Positions 8,206 to 18,344 are shown, counted from the stretch's first letter. The stretch is 64,000 nt of DNA from Bacteroidota bacterium (GCA_023417785.1 JAEZEH010000019.1:1-64000), one strand, 5' to 3'. Notes: generated from the letters alone by a model not told the origin. Made by a program: numbers and translations.

Positions 8206-10359
8206 TCATAAGGTAGGGAGCTGACTAACAGTCTTATCCTTTGACAGTGTCAGGAATATTCCGAGAAACATAAACCGGGGTGCTGGCTGGCGTATTGCCC
8301 TGGCGTTGAACTGCCCTGTGTCGTTACGACGATCACCGAATTCGTAACCAAAAATATTGTCGCGGCCGGTCACGTTCGTACAGGACAGGTAGAAGATCAG
8401 GTTAGGCCTGGCCAGATAGCTCAGGTTAAAACTCAGGTCATGATAATCAGGGGTCTTCGACGCATTAAAACCAGGCGCGTTGGGATTGTGGTAGGGTCTC
8501 CCGCTGGTATATGAATAGGTCGCCCCCACCTGGGTCTTGATCGGAGGCACAAAGTATTTTCCCACCAGCGAGAAGTTGTGGGCCGACGCAAATGACGGTG
8601 TGGCTTCATAAGGAAAATTCAGATAGTCGCGTTTCGTATCGAGGAACGAATACGACACCCAGTAATCAAGATTCCGTATTGATCGGTTATCACGCCAAAA
8701 GATTTCAGCTCCACGGGCGTATCCGTGGCCACGATTTGTTATCGTCGACTCATCGGAGAACTTCACCAGATCGCTATACGACTTATAGTAGGTTTCAATC
8801 CGAAACGTTGTTTTGTTGTTGACATGTTGATAGTTGAGGATATAGTGCGCGGATTTTTCATTGTCGAGGTCGCGGTTCAATCGCACGTACTGGTTCTTCG
8901 CGGTTTGCCGGAACGTTCCATACGCAAAAGAAAACTGTCCAGATTTACCTGACTTGTATGCGAAAGAAACCCGGGGATCAAGCCCTGTTTTGGCAATGAG
9001 AGAATTGTACTCCAGCCGGGCTCCCAACCGCATTACAAACCGATTGCTGAAATACAGGTCGCTCTCAGAAAAAAGACTACCGATAAACTCCTGGAAATTT
9101 ATGTCCAGATTATCATCGCCTGCAAAGTTCAGCACTTCTTCATTTCGACGGTGAAGAACTTCAGCGCCGGCACGAGTTTCAACGGCTGAAGTTAACGAAC
9201 CTTCTAACACCGCCTTTCCGTGGAATCCCTCCTCAGCAGTAGTAACTCCCTGGTGGTCCATTTTCGTTTCATCCTGCACGTAGCTGTAAGCTCCACCGCC
9301 GCGAACACTCCACTTTGAATTTAGAATGTCCTTGTACGACGCGTTGATATACCGGTATTTGTTCTTCAAATCAACGGCTTCCCTGAGGGAATTATCGTCG
9401 ATGTCGTGGTTGAAAAGAGCAAACGATGTTTCACTAAAATTGCCATAGAATTTGACCATTCCGTTTTTGCCCGTCTTTTGCCGGAAAGCAGAAATGCCTT
9501 CGACAGAGGCAGGTGGCGTTATCCAGTCGACTTCCTGATTGATCAATCCGAAGTACGGACGGATGTTGGTGTATTGAATTTTCCCTGCAATGGAACCGCC
9601 CTCCCACGCTGATGTATGGGTAACGTCGCCGCCGACGGAAAGCAAGCCGATATCCGTTCGCGTTACTTCGGACTCGTCGCGGGAATCAAGTACAAGCGCA
9701 GAGGAAAGTGCCTGACCATACTCTGCCGAGTAGCCACCGGTACTGAAACTGGTTCCCTTAAACATAAAAGGCAGGAACCGTCCCCTTGACGGTGTGTTCG
9801 TCGCCGCCGGAGAGTATGCCTCAAAAACGAGCATTCCGTCAATGAAAGTGCGCGCTTCGTCACCATCGCCGCCGCGCACAAACAATCTTCCGGTCTCGCC
9901 TACTTTCTGTGTTCCGGGTAATGTGTTCAGCGCTCCGGCAATGTCAGCGGTGGCGCCTGCGGTCGTGGCAATGTCCAACGGTTTTAATACGTTCCTCCGC
10001 CCCTCATCGCTGGCTGTAAAACTGCCCGCGGTGATAGTGACGGCGTCGAGCTGACTGATTTCTTCACGCAGCTGAACCGCCAGCACAACGGGTTCGTCTG
10101 AAATCGTTATCCTTTCTCGAAATGTTTTGTATCCAATAAACGTGACAATGAGATAGTATTCTCCTGCATCCTTACTGACGAATGAAAACCTGCCAGAGGC
10201 ATCCGAAGAAGTCCCGTCGTAGGTATTCTCCAGCATTACGTTCGCCCCTGGCACCGGCTCCCCTCTCATATCCACAACGGTTCCGGATATGGCGGTACTG
10301 ATTTGTCCTGACACTACCACGGATTGAAGCAAAAATAAAAGCAATACGAAAGATTTCAT
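8206..10359 (-). CDS. TonB-dependent outer-membrane receptor
   Basis: A protein of about 717 residues from the ATG at 10359; the frame continues up to a GTG at 10383, but the signal peptide MKSFVLLLFLLQSVVVSG begins at 10359. A CarboxypepD_reg-like domain follows (AISGTVVDMRGEPVPGANV, about 25-105), then a TonB plug (VTITAGSF, FVRGGDGDEARTFIDGM) and a beta-barrel to the C-terminus. It imports a ligand across the outer membrane using TonB energy. There is no SusD partner, so the ligand is more likely a metal complex, cofactor or peptide than a glycan, but it is not identifiable. First gene of the operon that also encodes the TPR-like protein, the two LytS-like proteins and the LytTR regulator, suggesting that uptake and sensing are linked. 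Confidence 0.92.
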   Translation of the reverse strand: MKSFVLLLFLLQSVVVSGQISTAISGTVVDMRGEPVPGANVMLENTYDGTSSDASGRFSFVSKDAGEYYLIVTFIGYKTFRERITISDEPVVLAVQLREEISQLDAVTITAGSFTASDEGRRNVLKPLDIATTAGATADIAGALNTLPGTQKVGETGRLFVRGGDGDEARTFIDGMLVFEAYSPAATNTPSRGRFLPFMFKGTSFSTGGYSAEYGQALSSALVLDSRDESEVTRTDIGLLSVGGDVTHTSAWEGGSIAGKIQYTNIRPYFGLINQEVDWITPPASVEGISAFRQKTGKNGMVKFYGNFSETSFALFNHDIDDNSLREAVDLKNKYRYINASYKDILNSKWSVRGGGAYSYVQDETKMDHQGVTTAEEGFHGKAVLEGSLTSAVETRAGAEVLHRRNEEVLNFAGDDNLDINFQEFIGSLFSESDLYFSNRFVMRLGARLEYNSLIAKTGLDPRVSFAYKSGKSGQFSFAYGTFRQTAKNQYVRLNRDLDNEKSAHYILNYQHVNNKTTFRIETYYKSYSDLVKFSDESTITNRGHGYARGAEIFWRDNRSIRNLDYWVSYSFLDTKRDYLNFPYEATPSFASAHNFSLVGKYFVPPIKTQVGATYSYTSGRPYHNPNAPGFNASKTPDYHDLSFNLSYLARPNLIFYLSCTNVTGRDNIFGYEFGDRRNDTGQFNARAIRQPAPRFMFLGIFLTLSKDKTVSQLPTL

Positions 10360-10485
10360 GACCAGCCTTTTGACGAGGTACACGACAAAAATCAGGGCTG
10401 AGCCAATGATTACGTAAAGTGTATTACTGAACTGTAGCGCGGGGCGGATGAACTGCAGGATAATACATACTGAAAAGAAACCGGT

Positions 10486-13400
10486 TTAGGCATCGGGGGC
10501 GGGCAAGCAAGGGATTTGTACAGTGAAGGTACTTCCCTTTCCACGGGTTGAGTCAACCGTTATGGTTCCTTTCAGTTTTTCGACGGTTTCACGAGCGATG
10601 AACAATCCAAGGCCCGAGCCACTGCTTCGTTCATCGGCGCGATAAAACATCTTGAAGATATTCTCCAGGTGATCCTTTCGGATTCCGGGACCGTTATCGA
10701 TTACTTTGATGACGGCGCTACGTGATGAATATGATATATCAATTTTTATCCAGGGTTCCTGATGATTCGTGTGATGGTATTTGATCGCGTTGGTAACCAG
10801 GTTGTACAAGACGATGTCAAGGCGTTTCCTGTCGGAGTAGAAAGTTCCCTCACCCGTGACGTTGATAATTTTTTTGATTTTGCTACTATTATCCTGAAAG
10901 TTCAGCATTTCAAAGATTTCGCTTGTGATCGTCCGGAAATCGATTGGAACCGATGCAAGCTGGGTTCGGGCATTCCGGGAGTAGTTGATGATGTCGTGAA
11001 TGAACCCGTCAAGTTTGTGAATGCTCTTCTCCACCATCTCGAGATACTGTTTTCGGTTTTCCGGGTTGTCGTCGAGCTTCGTGAGGCGAACAAGCCCCAG
11101 TATAGAAGTAAGTGGCGCGCGCAGGTCGTGAGAGGCACTATAGACGAAGCGGTCCAGTTCGCTGTTCACCTTCATCAGTTCCTGATTTCGATTTTCAACT
11201 GCGTCGACGCGCCAGCGATAAAGCAAATAAATCATAACCAGGGATCCGGATGCAAGGATGATATAAAACCACGCTGTCTGATAGAAGAATGGACGTACCT
11301 TTATCTTGATCGTGGCTCCTTCCTGATTCCATATACCATCGTTATTTGAAGCAATAACGCGGAAAGTATAATTTCCGGGCGATAGGTTTGTATAACCAAC
11401 GCTTCTTTCGTTGTCAACCACATCTTTCCAATCCCTGTCAACGCGATTGAGCTGATAGCGGAACTTCACTTTGTTGGGTGCCCATAAACTGAGTGAGGTG
11501 AACCGGATGGTGAGCCTGAAGTTTCCCGGCTGAATCGTAATTTCTTCCGGCGGATTGGTAGTTTCTCCCTCATCAGTCGCGACCGCGGTAATATAAACCG
11601 GCGGAACGATCCGGTTAATGGCTAACCGCTCCGGGTTCACCACCGAAACTCCGTCGATGGTAGGGACCCAAACTTCACCCTTTGACGACAGCAAGGACCT
11701 GGTCGCACCGGAGCACTCCTTGTTTTTCATGCCGTCGTGGTCGTCGTAAATTCGATTGTTTACACGTCCAAGCTTACCCGCTATGAAGTCGGTTACCTCC
11801 TTTTTGCTGATCTGGAGGATACCAATGTTTGTGGGTACCCACACATTGCCGCGGTGATCTTCTACCCAGTCAAAAAAGCTTTCTCCCTGAATTACATCAG
11901 CAAGACGTATTTGGGTAAATGAACGGCTTTGAAAACTAAAATGGTATAGTCCATTGCTTGTTGCCAGCCAGACGTTCCCGGATTTGTCAACTTCAAGATT
12001 GAAAATCAGAATACCGTCATCATTGCCGGAAATATTGAAGACCTCAATTGAACCATCAGGATGAATTACATTCAGACCTCCACTGTGCGTTCCGACGAGC
12101 AATCTTCCCGTAGAATCCTGTTCCAGCGCAAGGATATAGTCAGAAGACAAACCAGCCTCGCGATCGAAAACCTGTTCGACCTTGTCGTCTCTGAAGCGGA
12201 TCACGCCCCCGGCACTTGTTGCGAACCACAGATCGCCGGTAGAATCGCGCAGGATTCGTCTTACAGAATTCGAAGACAATCCATCCTCGGTAGTGAAGAG
12301 ACGTTCACCCTTTTTATTCTTTTTAAGTACACCGTTATAACTTGCCATCCAGATTGTGCCATCCGGCTCAACAAGAATGTCGCGAACTGATTCGTTCCAG
12401 TCGCGGTTGTGAACAGGTAAGGGCCTGATAACACCGTTGTCGAAAATATCGACCATCCCATCGTCAAGACAGATCAGAAATTTGCCATCGGGGGCTTCGG
12501 TAACAACGTTTACGCGATCAATCGACAACCCGTTTTCCTCGTCATAATTCCGAATGGGGCTTTCCTTCAAGCGTAATAATCCGCTCTTGCCTGTACTCAT
12601 CCAGAGAGATCCTTCACGGTCGATAAAAAGTGACGTTATGTGTGCACCGGGAAACCCTTTGCCTGACCGGAGGAACTCGCGGACGTTATACTGTTCGTTG
12701 ATCCGTCCAAGTCCGCGTTCGGTGGCAACCCAGACAGATCCGAAGTGATCTCGGATGATGTCGTTAACCTGAATGTTTTTCAGAAAATCAACGGCTGAAA
12801 CGATTCCGTCTTTCAGGATAAACAAACCATACGAAGTACCAATATACACGGTTCCCTTCTCCAGCCTCTTGACCACGTGTACAGGGATATTCCTGAACTT
12901 GTTAAGTGGTACTTGTTTTACGTTGCCGTCTTTCAACGCGAGTAACCCACGCGAATTCGTACCGACATATATTGTGCTGTCATCACCTTCTTCCAGGGCG
13001 AGAATGGAAACATTTTCGAGTAACGGATCAGGAACCCGCACGGCAGTGGAATCTTTAATCCGGATAAGTCCCTTGTAATCAGAACCTGCCCAGATAGTGC
13101 CGTCATCCTGAATGAGCATCGTTCTCAGCGACCTGGGAACCAATGGATTATCGGGGAGGTATTGAGAAAACTTATTCTGGGAATATTGAACAATTCCGTT
13201 CCCGCGGCTGGCGAGCCATAGTGTCCTGTCTTTGTCCTCATAGATTCGGTAGAACGCCTCGGTAGAAAAAAACGGAACCTTATTCTGGTCAAAGATCTGA
13301 AGATTTACGCCGTCGAAGCGCATCAATCCGTTATTTGTTGTAATCCACAAAAATCCGCTGGACGCCTGAAATACGGACGTAAGGTTATTGGATAACAGGC

Positions 13401-13587
13401 CATTATCTCCGGTCCACTGATTAACAGCACACTCTTCCAAAGGAGTGTAAGGCGAGATCCCGTTTACACTTTGTAGCTGCGGATAGGCAGCGGATGGCCA
13501 CAACAGAGATACCTGGAAAAGCATCCAAACTACAACGCGCCGTGTGAAGCTAGGGAGGGTCATCAGAAACAGGGGCAAAAATAACAT
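10486..13587 (-). CDS. Reg_prop/Y_Y_Y sensor histidine kinase
   Basis: A kinase of about 1033 residues. The frame starts at a GTG (13602), but the ATG at 13587 gives a better N-terminus with a hydrophobic signal region. About residues 40-690 form two seven-bladed propellers of Reg_prop repeats (DRTLWLASRGNGIVQY, DGTIWMASYNGVLK, GNVWLATSNGLYHF). A Y_Y_Y domain follows (RFTSLSLWAPNKVKFRYQL), then one membrane helix (FYIILASGSLVMIYLLY), a HisKA box (SASHDLRAPLTSILG) and an HATPase domain (KYHHTNHQ, DNGPGIR, GSGLGLFIA). Unlike the hybrid HTCS regulators it ends after the ATPase domain, with no receiver or AraC domain, so a separate response regulator is needed. The ligand of the periplasmic propeller is unknown. 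Confidence 0.93.
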   Translation of the reverse strand: MLFLPLFLMTLPSFTRRVVVWMLFQVSLLWPSAAYPQLQSVNGISPYTPLEECAVNQWTGDNGLLSNNLTSVFQASSGFLWITTNNGLMRFDGVNLQIFDQNKVPFFSTEAFYRIYEDKDRTLWLASRGNGIVQYSQNKFSQYLPDNPLVPRSLRTMLIQDDGTIWAGSDYKGLIRIKDSTAVRVPDPLLENVSILALEEGDDSTIYVGTNSRGLLALKDGNVKQVPLNKFRNIPVHVVKRLEKGTVYIGTSYGLFILKDGIVSAVDFLKNIQVNDIIRDHFGSVWVATERGLGRINEQYNVREFLRSGKGFPGAHITSLFIDREGSLWMSTGKSGLLRLKESPIRNYDEENGLSIDRVNVVTEAPDGKFLICLDDGMVDIFDNGVIRPLPVHNRDWNESVRDILVEPDGTIWMASYNGVLKKNKKGERLFTTEDGLSSNSVRRILRDSTGDLWFATSAGGVIRFRDDKVEQVFDREAGLSSDYILALEQDSTGRLLVGTHSGGLNVIHPDGSIEVFNISGNDDGILIFNLEVDKSGNVWLATSNGLYHFSFQSRSFTQIRLADVIQGESFFDWVEDHRGNVWVPTNIGILQISKKEVTDFIAGKLGRVNNRIYDDHDGMKNKECSGATRSLLSSKGEVWVPTIDGVSVVNPERLAINRIVPPVYITAVATDEGETTNPPEEITIQPGNFRLTIRFTSLSLWAPNKVKFRYQLNRVDRDWKDVVDNERSVGYTNLSPGNYTFRVIASNNDGIWNQEGATIKIKVRPFFYQTAWFYIILASGSLVMIYLLYRWRVDAVENRNQELMKVNSELDRFVYSASHDLRAPLTSILGLVRLTKLDDNPENRKQYLEMVEKSIHKLDGFIHDIINYSRNARTQLASVPIDFRTITSEIFEMLNFQDNSSKIKKIINVTGEGTFYSDRKRLDIVLYNLVTNAIKYHHTNHQEPWIKIDISYSSRSAVIKVIDNGPGIRKDHLENIFKMFYRADERSSGSGLGLFIARETVEKLKGTITVDSTRGKGSTFTVQIPCLPAPDA

Positions 13588-13702
13588 TCTATTCTTTGTC
13601 ACCTGCGGAAAATTCGCTGAATGAAAGATTTTTCAACGTCTTAAGCGAGGAACATTTCAAAAGATGCCAACCGCAATCCTTCACAATAATCACAGATTAG
13701 TC

Positions 13703-13710
13703 TATTTTTG
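13703..13710 (+). promoter_or_regulatory. Candidate Bacteroidota -7 box upstream of leuS
   Basis: TATTTTTG matches the TAnnTTTG consensus of the Bacteroidota primary sigma factor and lies about 30 bp before the leuS ATG. A clear -33 TTTG is not seen, so the call is tentative. Confidence 0.45.
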
Positions 13711-13740
13711 CCGCTCAATAAGCACAAGCAACACGTTAAC

Positions 13741-16554
13741 ATGGCGGATTACAGCAAAGAAGAGATTAAACGGATAGAAAAGAAGTGGCAGGAAAAATGG
13801 TCAGCCGATGGAGTCTATCACGTAACGAATGATCCTTCGAAACCAAAATATTACGTCCTCGACATGTTCCCCTATCCCTCAGGGGCTGGGTTGCACGTGG
13901 GGCACCCGCTGGGTTATATTGCTTCCGACATCGTTTCCAGATACAAACGAACCAAAGGATTTAACGTTCTGCATCCGATGGGCTTCGACGCGTTCGGCTT
14001 GCCGGCCGAACAGTACGCCATCCAAACGGGGCAACATCCCGCCATTACAACGGAAAAGAATATAGAAACCTATAAACGCCAGCTGAAGCAAATCGGCTTC
14101 TCTTTCGACTGGGATCGTGAGGTTCGAACATGTGATCCAGGTTATTATAAATGGACACAATGGATTTTCTCACAGCTCTTCAATGCATGGTATAACAAGA
14201 CATCGGACAAGGCCGAACCGATAAGTTCACTCATAAAAGTATTTGAATCTGAAGGCAATGCCGGCGTCAATGCCGTCTGCGATGAAAATACACCGACATT
14301 CACTGCGAGTCAGTGGCAAGGGTGGTCCGAAAAGCAACGCGAAGACGTAATGCAGGCTTACCGCATCGCTTATCTGAGTGAAACGATGGTGAACTGGTGT
14401 GCGGCGCTGGGAACCGTATTATCGAATGACGAAGTCAAGGACGGTGTTTCCGAACGGGGGGGCTACCCGGTGGAGCGCATTAAGATGATGCAGTGGAGCA
14501 TGCGTATCACCGCGTACGCGGAACGTCTGCTTCAGGGACTGGACACGATCGACTGGCCCGAGCCGGTCAAAGAGATGCAGCGCAACTGGATCGGCAAGTC
14601 GGTAGGTTGTGAGCTGGACTTCCGCCTCGACGGGCACGATGAAAAAATCCGTGTATTTACAACACGGATCGATACCATCTATGGGGTAACGTTCATGGTG
14701 CTTGCCCCCGAACACGAGTTAGTTGATAAAATCACGACGCATAATCAACGCGAGACCATTAGCCAGTACGTTGAAGTCGCGAAGAATCGGAGCGAACGTG
14801 AACGCATGAGTGAAGTGAAACGCATTTCGGGAGCGTTCACAGGAGCATATGCGATAAATCCATTCAATAATGAAAAAATACCGGTTTGGATCGCTGATTA
14901 TGTCCTTGCCGGATATGGTACCGGTGCAGTAATGGCCGTACCATCCAGCGACACGCGCGACTACGCATTCGCAAAGCATTTTAATCTGCCTGTTGTTGAT
15001 GTGCTCGAGGGCGCTGCCAGTGATATAACCCGGGAGAACTTCGACCCGAAATCCGGTACCATGATCAACTCCGGCGACCTCAATGGATTGCCCTGGAACG
15101 AGGCCGTTGATAAAGCATTGCGTCAGGTGGAGAAAATGGGCATTGGTGTGAGGAAGGTCAACTATCGCATGCGCGATGCTATCTTCGGACGTCAACGCTA
15201 CTGGGGTGAACCGTTTCCGGTATATTACAAGGACCAGTTACCACGACTTGTCCCATTCAAAGATCTGCCGGTAACGCTTCCCGAAATCGATGAGTACAAA
15301 CCAACGGCAAGTGGTGAACCGCCTCTGGCCCGCGCGAAAGACTGGCGCTATAAACCATCCGATAAGAGTAATTCCGCATCCAAAGAAGGTTACGCCTTTG
15401 AATTAACTACCATGCCGGGATGGGCGGGATCGAGCTGGTACTGGTTCCGTTATATGGATCCGCAAAACCCGAATGAATTCGCTTCCGCGGAAAGCATTGC
15501 GTACTGGAAAGATGTGGACCTGTATATCGGTGGTTCGGAACATGCCACCGGGCATTTATTGTACTCGCGCTTCTGGTGCAAGGTGCTCAAAGATCTGGGA
15601 TACGTTCAATCGGAGGAACCCTTCCGCAAACTTATCAATCAGGGCCACATCCAGGGTATGTCGAAGTTCGTCTACCGCGTGAATGGAACAAATACGTTTG
15701 TCTCCAGCGGCTTGCGAAAGGATTATCAGGTAACCCCCCTGCATGTTGATATCAGCATGGTTGACAATGATATTCTGGATATCGTTGCTTTCAAAAAATG
15801 GCGTGATGATTTCGCTTCCGCTGATTTCGTTCTTGAGGATGGCCGATATATCTGCGGGACCGAGGTCGAAAAGATGTCGAAGTCGAAGTATAACGTCGTC
15901 AGCCCCGATGACATCGTGAACCGTTACGGGGCCGATACGTTGCGTATGTACGAAATGTTTCTGGGGCCACTGGAGCTATCCAAACCCTGGAACACCAATG
16001 GTATCGATGGCGTCTACAAATTTTTGAGAAGGTTCTGGAATCTGTTTCATGACAACCAAGGGAACTTCAACGTTTCCGATGACGCCCCGACGAGGAATGA
16101 ATTCAAAGTTCTGCACAAGACGCTCAAAAAGGTTGAAGACGATATTGAACGGTTTTCATTCAATACGACGGTGAGTGAATTCATGATATGCTGTAACGAA
16201 TTGAACAGTGTTAAATCCAATAAGCGGGCAATTCTTGAACCGTTGGTTATCGCGCTATCCCCATACGCACCTCATATCGCCGAAGAACTTTGGGAGATGC
16301 TCGGTCATAGCGACACCGTTCTCAATGCAACCTTCCCTGCTTTCGACGAACAATACCTTGTGGAGAACTCGTTCGAGTATCCGATTTCCATTAATGGAAA
16401 GGTACGGGTGAAAATGAACTTCGCACTGGATATGCCGAAGGAAGACATCGGAAAACTTGTGATGGCATCGGACATCGTTCAAAAGTGGACGGAAGGCAAG
16501 ACGCCAAAGAAAGTAATTATCGTTCCCGGCAAGATTGTGAACGTAGTTATTTAA
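13741..16554 (+). CDS. leuS: Leucyl-tRNA synthetase
   Basis: Class I aminoacyl-tRNA synthetase of about 937 residues that charges tRNA-Leu in the cytoplasm. HIGH-type motif HVGHPLG at 52-58, the editing (CP1) domain with TTRIDTIYGVTFMVLAPEHEL and GTGAVMAVPSSDTRDYAFA, and the KMSKS motif EKMSKSKYNVVSPDD. An insertion after the first catalytic half (TSDKAEPISSLIKVFE region) is common in Bacteroidota LeuRS. The frame is open upstream to a TTG at 13708, but the ATG at 13741 (MADYSKEEIKRIEKKWQ) matches family N-termini and is chosen. Transcribed alone, divergent from the sensor kinase at 10486. A stem-loop follows the stop codon. Confidence 0.98.
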   Translation: MADYSKEEIKRIEKKWQEKWSADGVYHVTNDPSKPKYYVLDMFPYPSGAGLHVGHPLGYIASDIVSRYKRTKGFNVLHPMGFDAFGLPAEQYAIQTGQHPAITTEKNIETYKRQLKQIGFSFDWDREVRTCDPGYYKWTQWIFSQLFNAWYNKTSDKAEPISSLIKVFESEGNAGVNAVCDENTPTFTASQWQGWSEKQREDVMQAYRIAYLSETMVNWCAALGTVLSNDEVKDGVSERGGYPVERIKMMQWSMRITAYAERLLQGLDTIDWPEPVKEMQRNWIGKSVGCELDFRLDGHDEKIRVFTTRIDTIYGVTFMVLAPEHELVDKITTHNQRETISQYVEVAKNRSERERMSEVKRISGAFTGAYAINPFNNEKIPVWIADYVLAGYGTGAVMAVPSSDTRDYAFAKHFNLPVVDVLEGAASDITRENFDPKSGTMINSGDLNGLPWNEAVDKALRQVEKMGIGVRKVNYRMRDAIFGRQRYWGEPFPVYYKDQLPRLVPFKDLPVTLPEIDEYKPTASGEPPLARAKDWRYKPSDKSNSASKEGYAFELTTMPGWAGSSWYWFRYMDPQNPNEFASAESIAYWKDVDLYIGGSEHATGHLLYSRFWCKVLKDLGYVQSEEPFRKLINQGHIQGMSKFVYRVNGTNTFVSSGLRKDYQVTPLHVDISMVDNDILDIVAFKKWRDDFASADFVLEDGRYICGTEVEKMSKSKYNVVSPDDIVNRYGADTLRMYEMFLGPLELSKPWNTNGIDGVYKFLRRFWNLFHDNQGNFNVSDDAPTRNEFKVLHKTLKKVEDDIERFSFNTTVSEFMICCNELNSVKSNKRAILEPLVIALSPYAPHIAEELWEMLGHSDTVLNATFPAFDEQYLVENSFEYPISINGKVRVKMNFALDMPKEDIGKLVMASDIVQKWTEGKTPKKVIIVPGKIVNVVI

Positions 16555-16586
16555 AAGGCGGTTAGTTTCTTTCATGATTCTATGGC

Positions 16587-16602
16587 ACGCGCGATAGCGC
16601 GT
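16587..16602 (+). terminator. Stem-loop downstream of leuS
   Basis: ACGCGC-GATA-GCGCGT is a perfect 6-bp hairpin with a 4-nt loop, 33 bp after the leuS stop. No T tract follows directly (the first T run is about 20 bp later), so it may be a weak terminator or an RNA-stabilising hairpin. Confidence 0.35.
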
Positions 16603-16713
16603 CACAGTTATGTGGTCCCTTTTTACCGGCTGAAATCATTTCATTGTCTCATCTTTTCCGATGATAACTATCATTGACGATTTGTGATTCCTGTCATGGT
16701 TATGATAGAGATC

Positions 16714-17184
16714 ATGGACGTAATTAGACAGAACAACAAAACCAATACGCACATGGTATCATCAATAGCATCAACCGGAAGGAATATTCTACAGCCAAGT
16801 ATTGTTGAAATGCATACGACAAGTCTGGAATGGCTCTCCGCATTGAAACTTTGGAAAAAGGAAGTGCAGTTCTTTCAAAAGTTACTTGATCAGCATACCT
16901 CACAGATTTCGAATTTGGAAATAAAGAAACAAGTTGATCACTTTCAGCACCTCATAACGTATTACGGGGGCGAGCTAATTTCGGTCCTTCGCAAGAAGCT
17001 TCATCAGCATGAAAAAAATCTTGTTCAAATGCTGAAGGAATCCGATGACACAGAAACAGGCTATTATTATGAGCACAAAGCAATGATAGAGGAACTGGAA
17101 GCCTTCCGGAAAACCTTTTATCAGTTCAAGCACGACTACATTGAATTTATCGAGCACGGTTTCAGTCCTTATTCATTGAAATAA
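16714..17184 (+). CDS. Hypothetical coiled-coil protein
   Basis: About 156 residues if the ATG at 16714 is used; ATGs at 16696 and 16702 and a GTG at 16684 are alternative starts. The protein is soluble and almost fully helical with heptad-like segments (EWLSALKLWKKEVQFFQKLLDQH, in two parts, and KLHQHEKNLVQMLKES), and is rich in His, Lys and Glu. No signal peptide, membrane helix or catalytic motif is visible. It lies between leuS and fabH with its own intergenic spaces, and an inverted repeat follows it. I do not recognise the family; a hemerythrin-like or ferritin-like bundle is conceivable but the metal-ligand pattern is not convincing. Confidence 0.75.
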   Translation: MDVIRQNNKTNTHMVSSIASTGRNILQPSIVEMHTTSLEWLSALKLWKKEVQFFQKLLDQHTSQISNLEIKKQVDHFQHLITYYGGELISVLRKKLHQHEKNLVQMLKESDDTETGYYYEHKAMIEELEAFRKTFYQFKHDYIEFIEHGFSPYSLK

Positions 17185-17200
17185 TCACCCTATCACTACC

Positions 17201-17263
17201 GGTTTCCGGTTGCCAGTATACATCCGTTACCTCCGATCAGACCGTATTGGCCACCGGAAACCG
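17201..17263. repeat. Inverted repeat between the coiled-coil gene and fabH
   Basis: CGGTTTCCGGT (17201-17211) and ACCGGAAACCG (17253-17263) are perfect 11-bp complementary arms 41 nt apart, with extra matches (TTGCC against GGCCA) just inside. No T tract follows. It could be a terminator-like hairpin or a remnant of a repeat family. Confidence 0.5.
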
Positions 17264-17345
17264 TTATCACACGACATTCTTTCCCACCCTCCTAACGATC
17301 ATTTGGCAAACATTCTTAAATTAGCCGGCACTTTAACTACCGCCT

Positions 17346-18344
17346 ATGCGCTCTAGAATTGTCGGACTTGGTCATCACGTTCCTGAAACGGTGATTACAA
17401 ATGATTACCTCTCCGGAATAATGGATACTAATGATGCCTGGATAGTGGAACGAACCGGTATCAAGGAACGCCGCTTTATCGATCCGGCTAAAGACACGGT
17501 AGCTAACATGGCGGCCAAGGCGACCCGGATGGCTCTCGAAAGGGCAAAGCTCACCGAAAAGGATATCGACTTCATTGTATTTGCCACGATCACACCAGAC
17601 TATTTTTTTCCGGGGTCAGGCGTACTGCTTCAGCGCGAGCTGGGGCTTGACGGGCGGATTGGTGCATTGGATGTCAGGAATGCCTGCTCGGGGTTTATTT
17701 ATGCGCTTTCGGTGGCTGATGCATTTATTCGCAGTGGAATGTATAAAACTGTTCTCGTAATTGGAGCGGAGATCCAGTCCACGGCGCTTGACCTCTCCAC
17801 CCGTGGCAGGAACACTGCTGTGATCTTTGGCGATGGAGCGGGAGCCGCAATTCTCCAACGATCCGACAGCCCCGGGATTCTGTCTACCCATCTCCATTCC
17901 GATGGAAGGTTTGCCGAGGAACTTTACGTAAAAGACCCCGGAAGCAGTCGGCCCCGTGAAGAACGCCAGCCGGAACAAATTCTGGATACTACCGGGTTCA
18001 AGGTGCATATGAACGGAAATCAGGTCTTCAAACACGCCGTGGTGCGGTTTATTGAGGTAATTGGTGAGGCCCTTACTGCCAATAATCTGAAAAAAGAAGA
18101 CATCAACCTTCTGGTCCCGCACCAGGCAAATCTTCGCATCAGTCAATATATCCAGGAGAAACTAAACCTTGGCGACACCCAGGTGTACAACAACATCATG
18201 CGATATGGCAACACGACTGCGGCTTCCATTCCGATCGCATTAAGTGAAGCATGGGCCGAAGGGAAAATCCGCGAAAATGATTTAATTTGTCTGGCCGCTT
18301 TTGGCAGTGGTTTCACGTGGGCCTCCGCACTGATCCGCTGGTAA
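17346..18344 (+). CDS. fabH: Beta-ketoacyl-ACP synthase III (KASIII)
   Basis: A 332-residue FabH-type enzyme that condenses acetyl-CoA (or branched acyl-CoA) with malonyl-ACP to start fatty acid synthesis. The catalytic triad is visible: Cys114 in RNACSGFIYA, His259 in LVPHQANLRI and Asn289 in RYGNTTAASIPIAL. The length matches the family. The gene is not in a fab/plsX cluster, so it may be one of several KASIII copies or a FabH-like enzyme for a special acyl group; the motifs alone cannot separate these. A 74-residue gene follows on the same strand after 30 bp. Confidence 0.95.
   Translation: MRSRIVGLGHHVPETVITNDYLSGIMDTNDAWIVERTGIKERRFIDPAKDTVANMAAKATRMALERAKLTEKDIDFIVFATITPDYFFPGSGVLLQRELGLDGRIGALDVRNACSGFIYALSVADAFIRSGMYKTVLVIGAEIQSTALDLSTRGRNTAVIFGDGAGAAILQRSDSPGILSTHLHSDGRFAEELYVKDPGSSRPREERQPEQILDTTGFKVHMNGNQVFKHAVVRFIEVIGEALTANNLKKEDINLLVPHQANLRISQYIQEKLNLGDTQVYNNIMRYGNTTAASIPIALSEAWAEGKIRENDLICLAAFGSGFTWASALIRW

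Noticed and set aside
17616..18146. A 176-residue antisense frame within fabH
   Set aside because: Shadow of fabH, whose catalytic triad is complete in the other frame.
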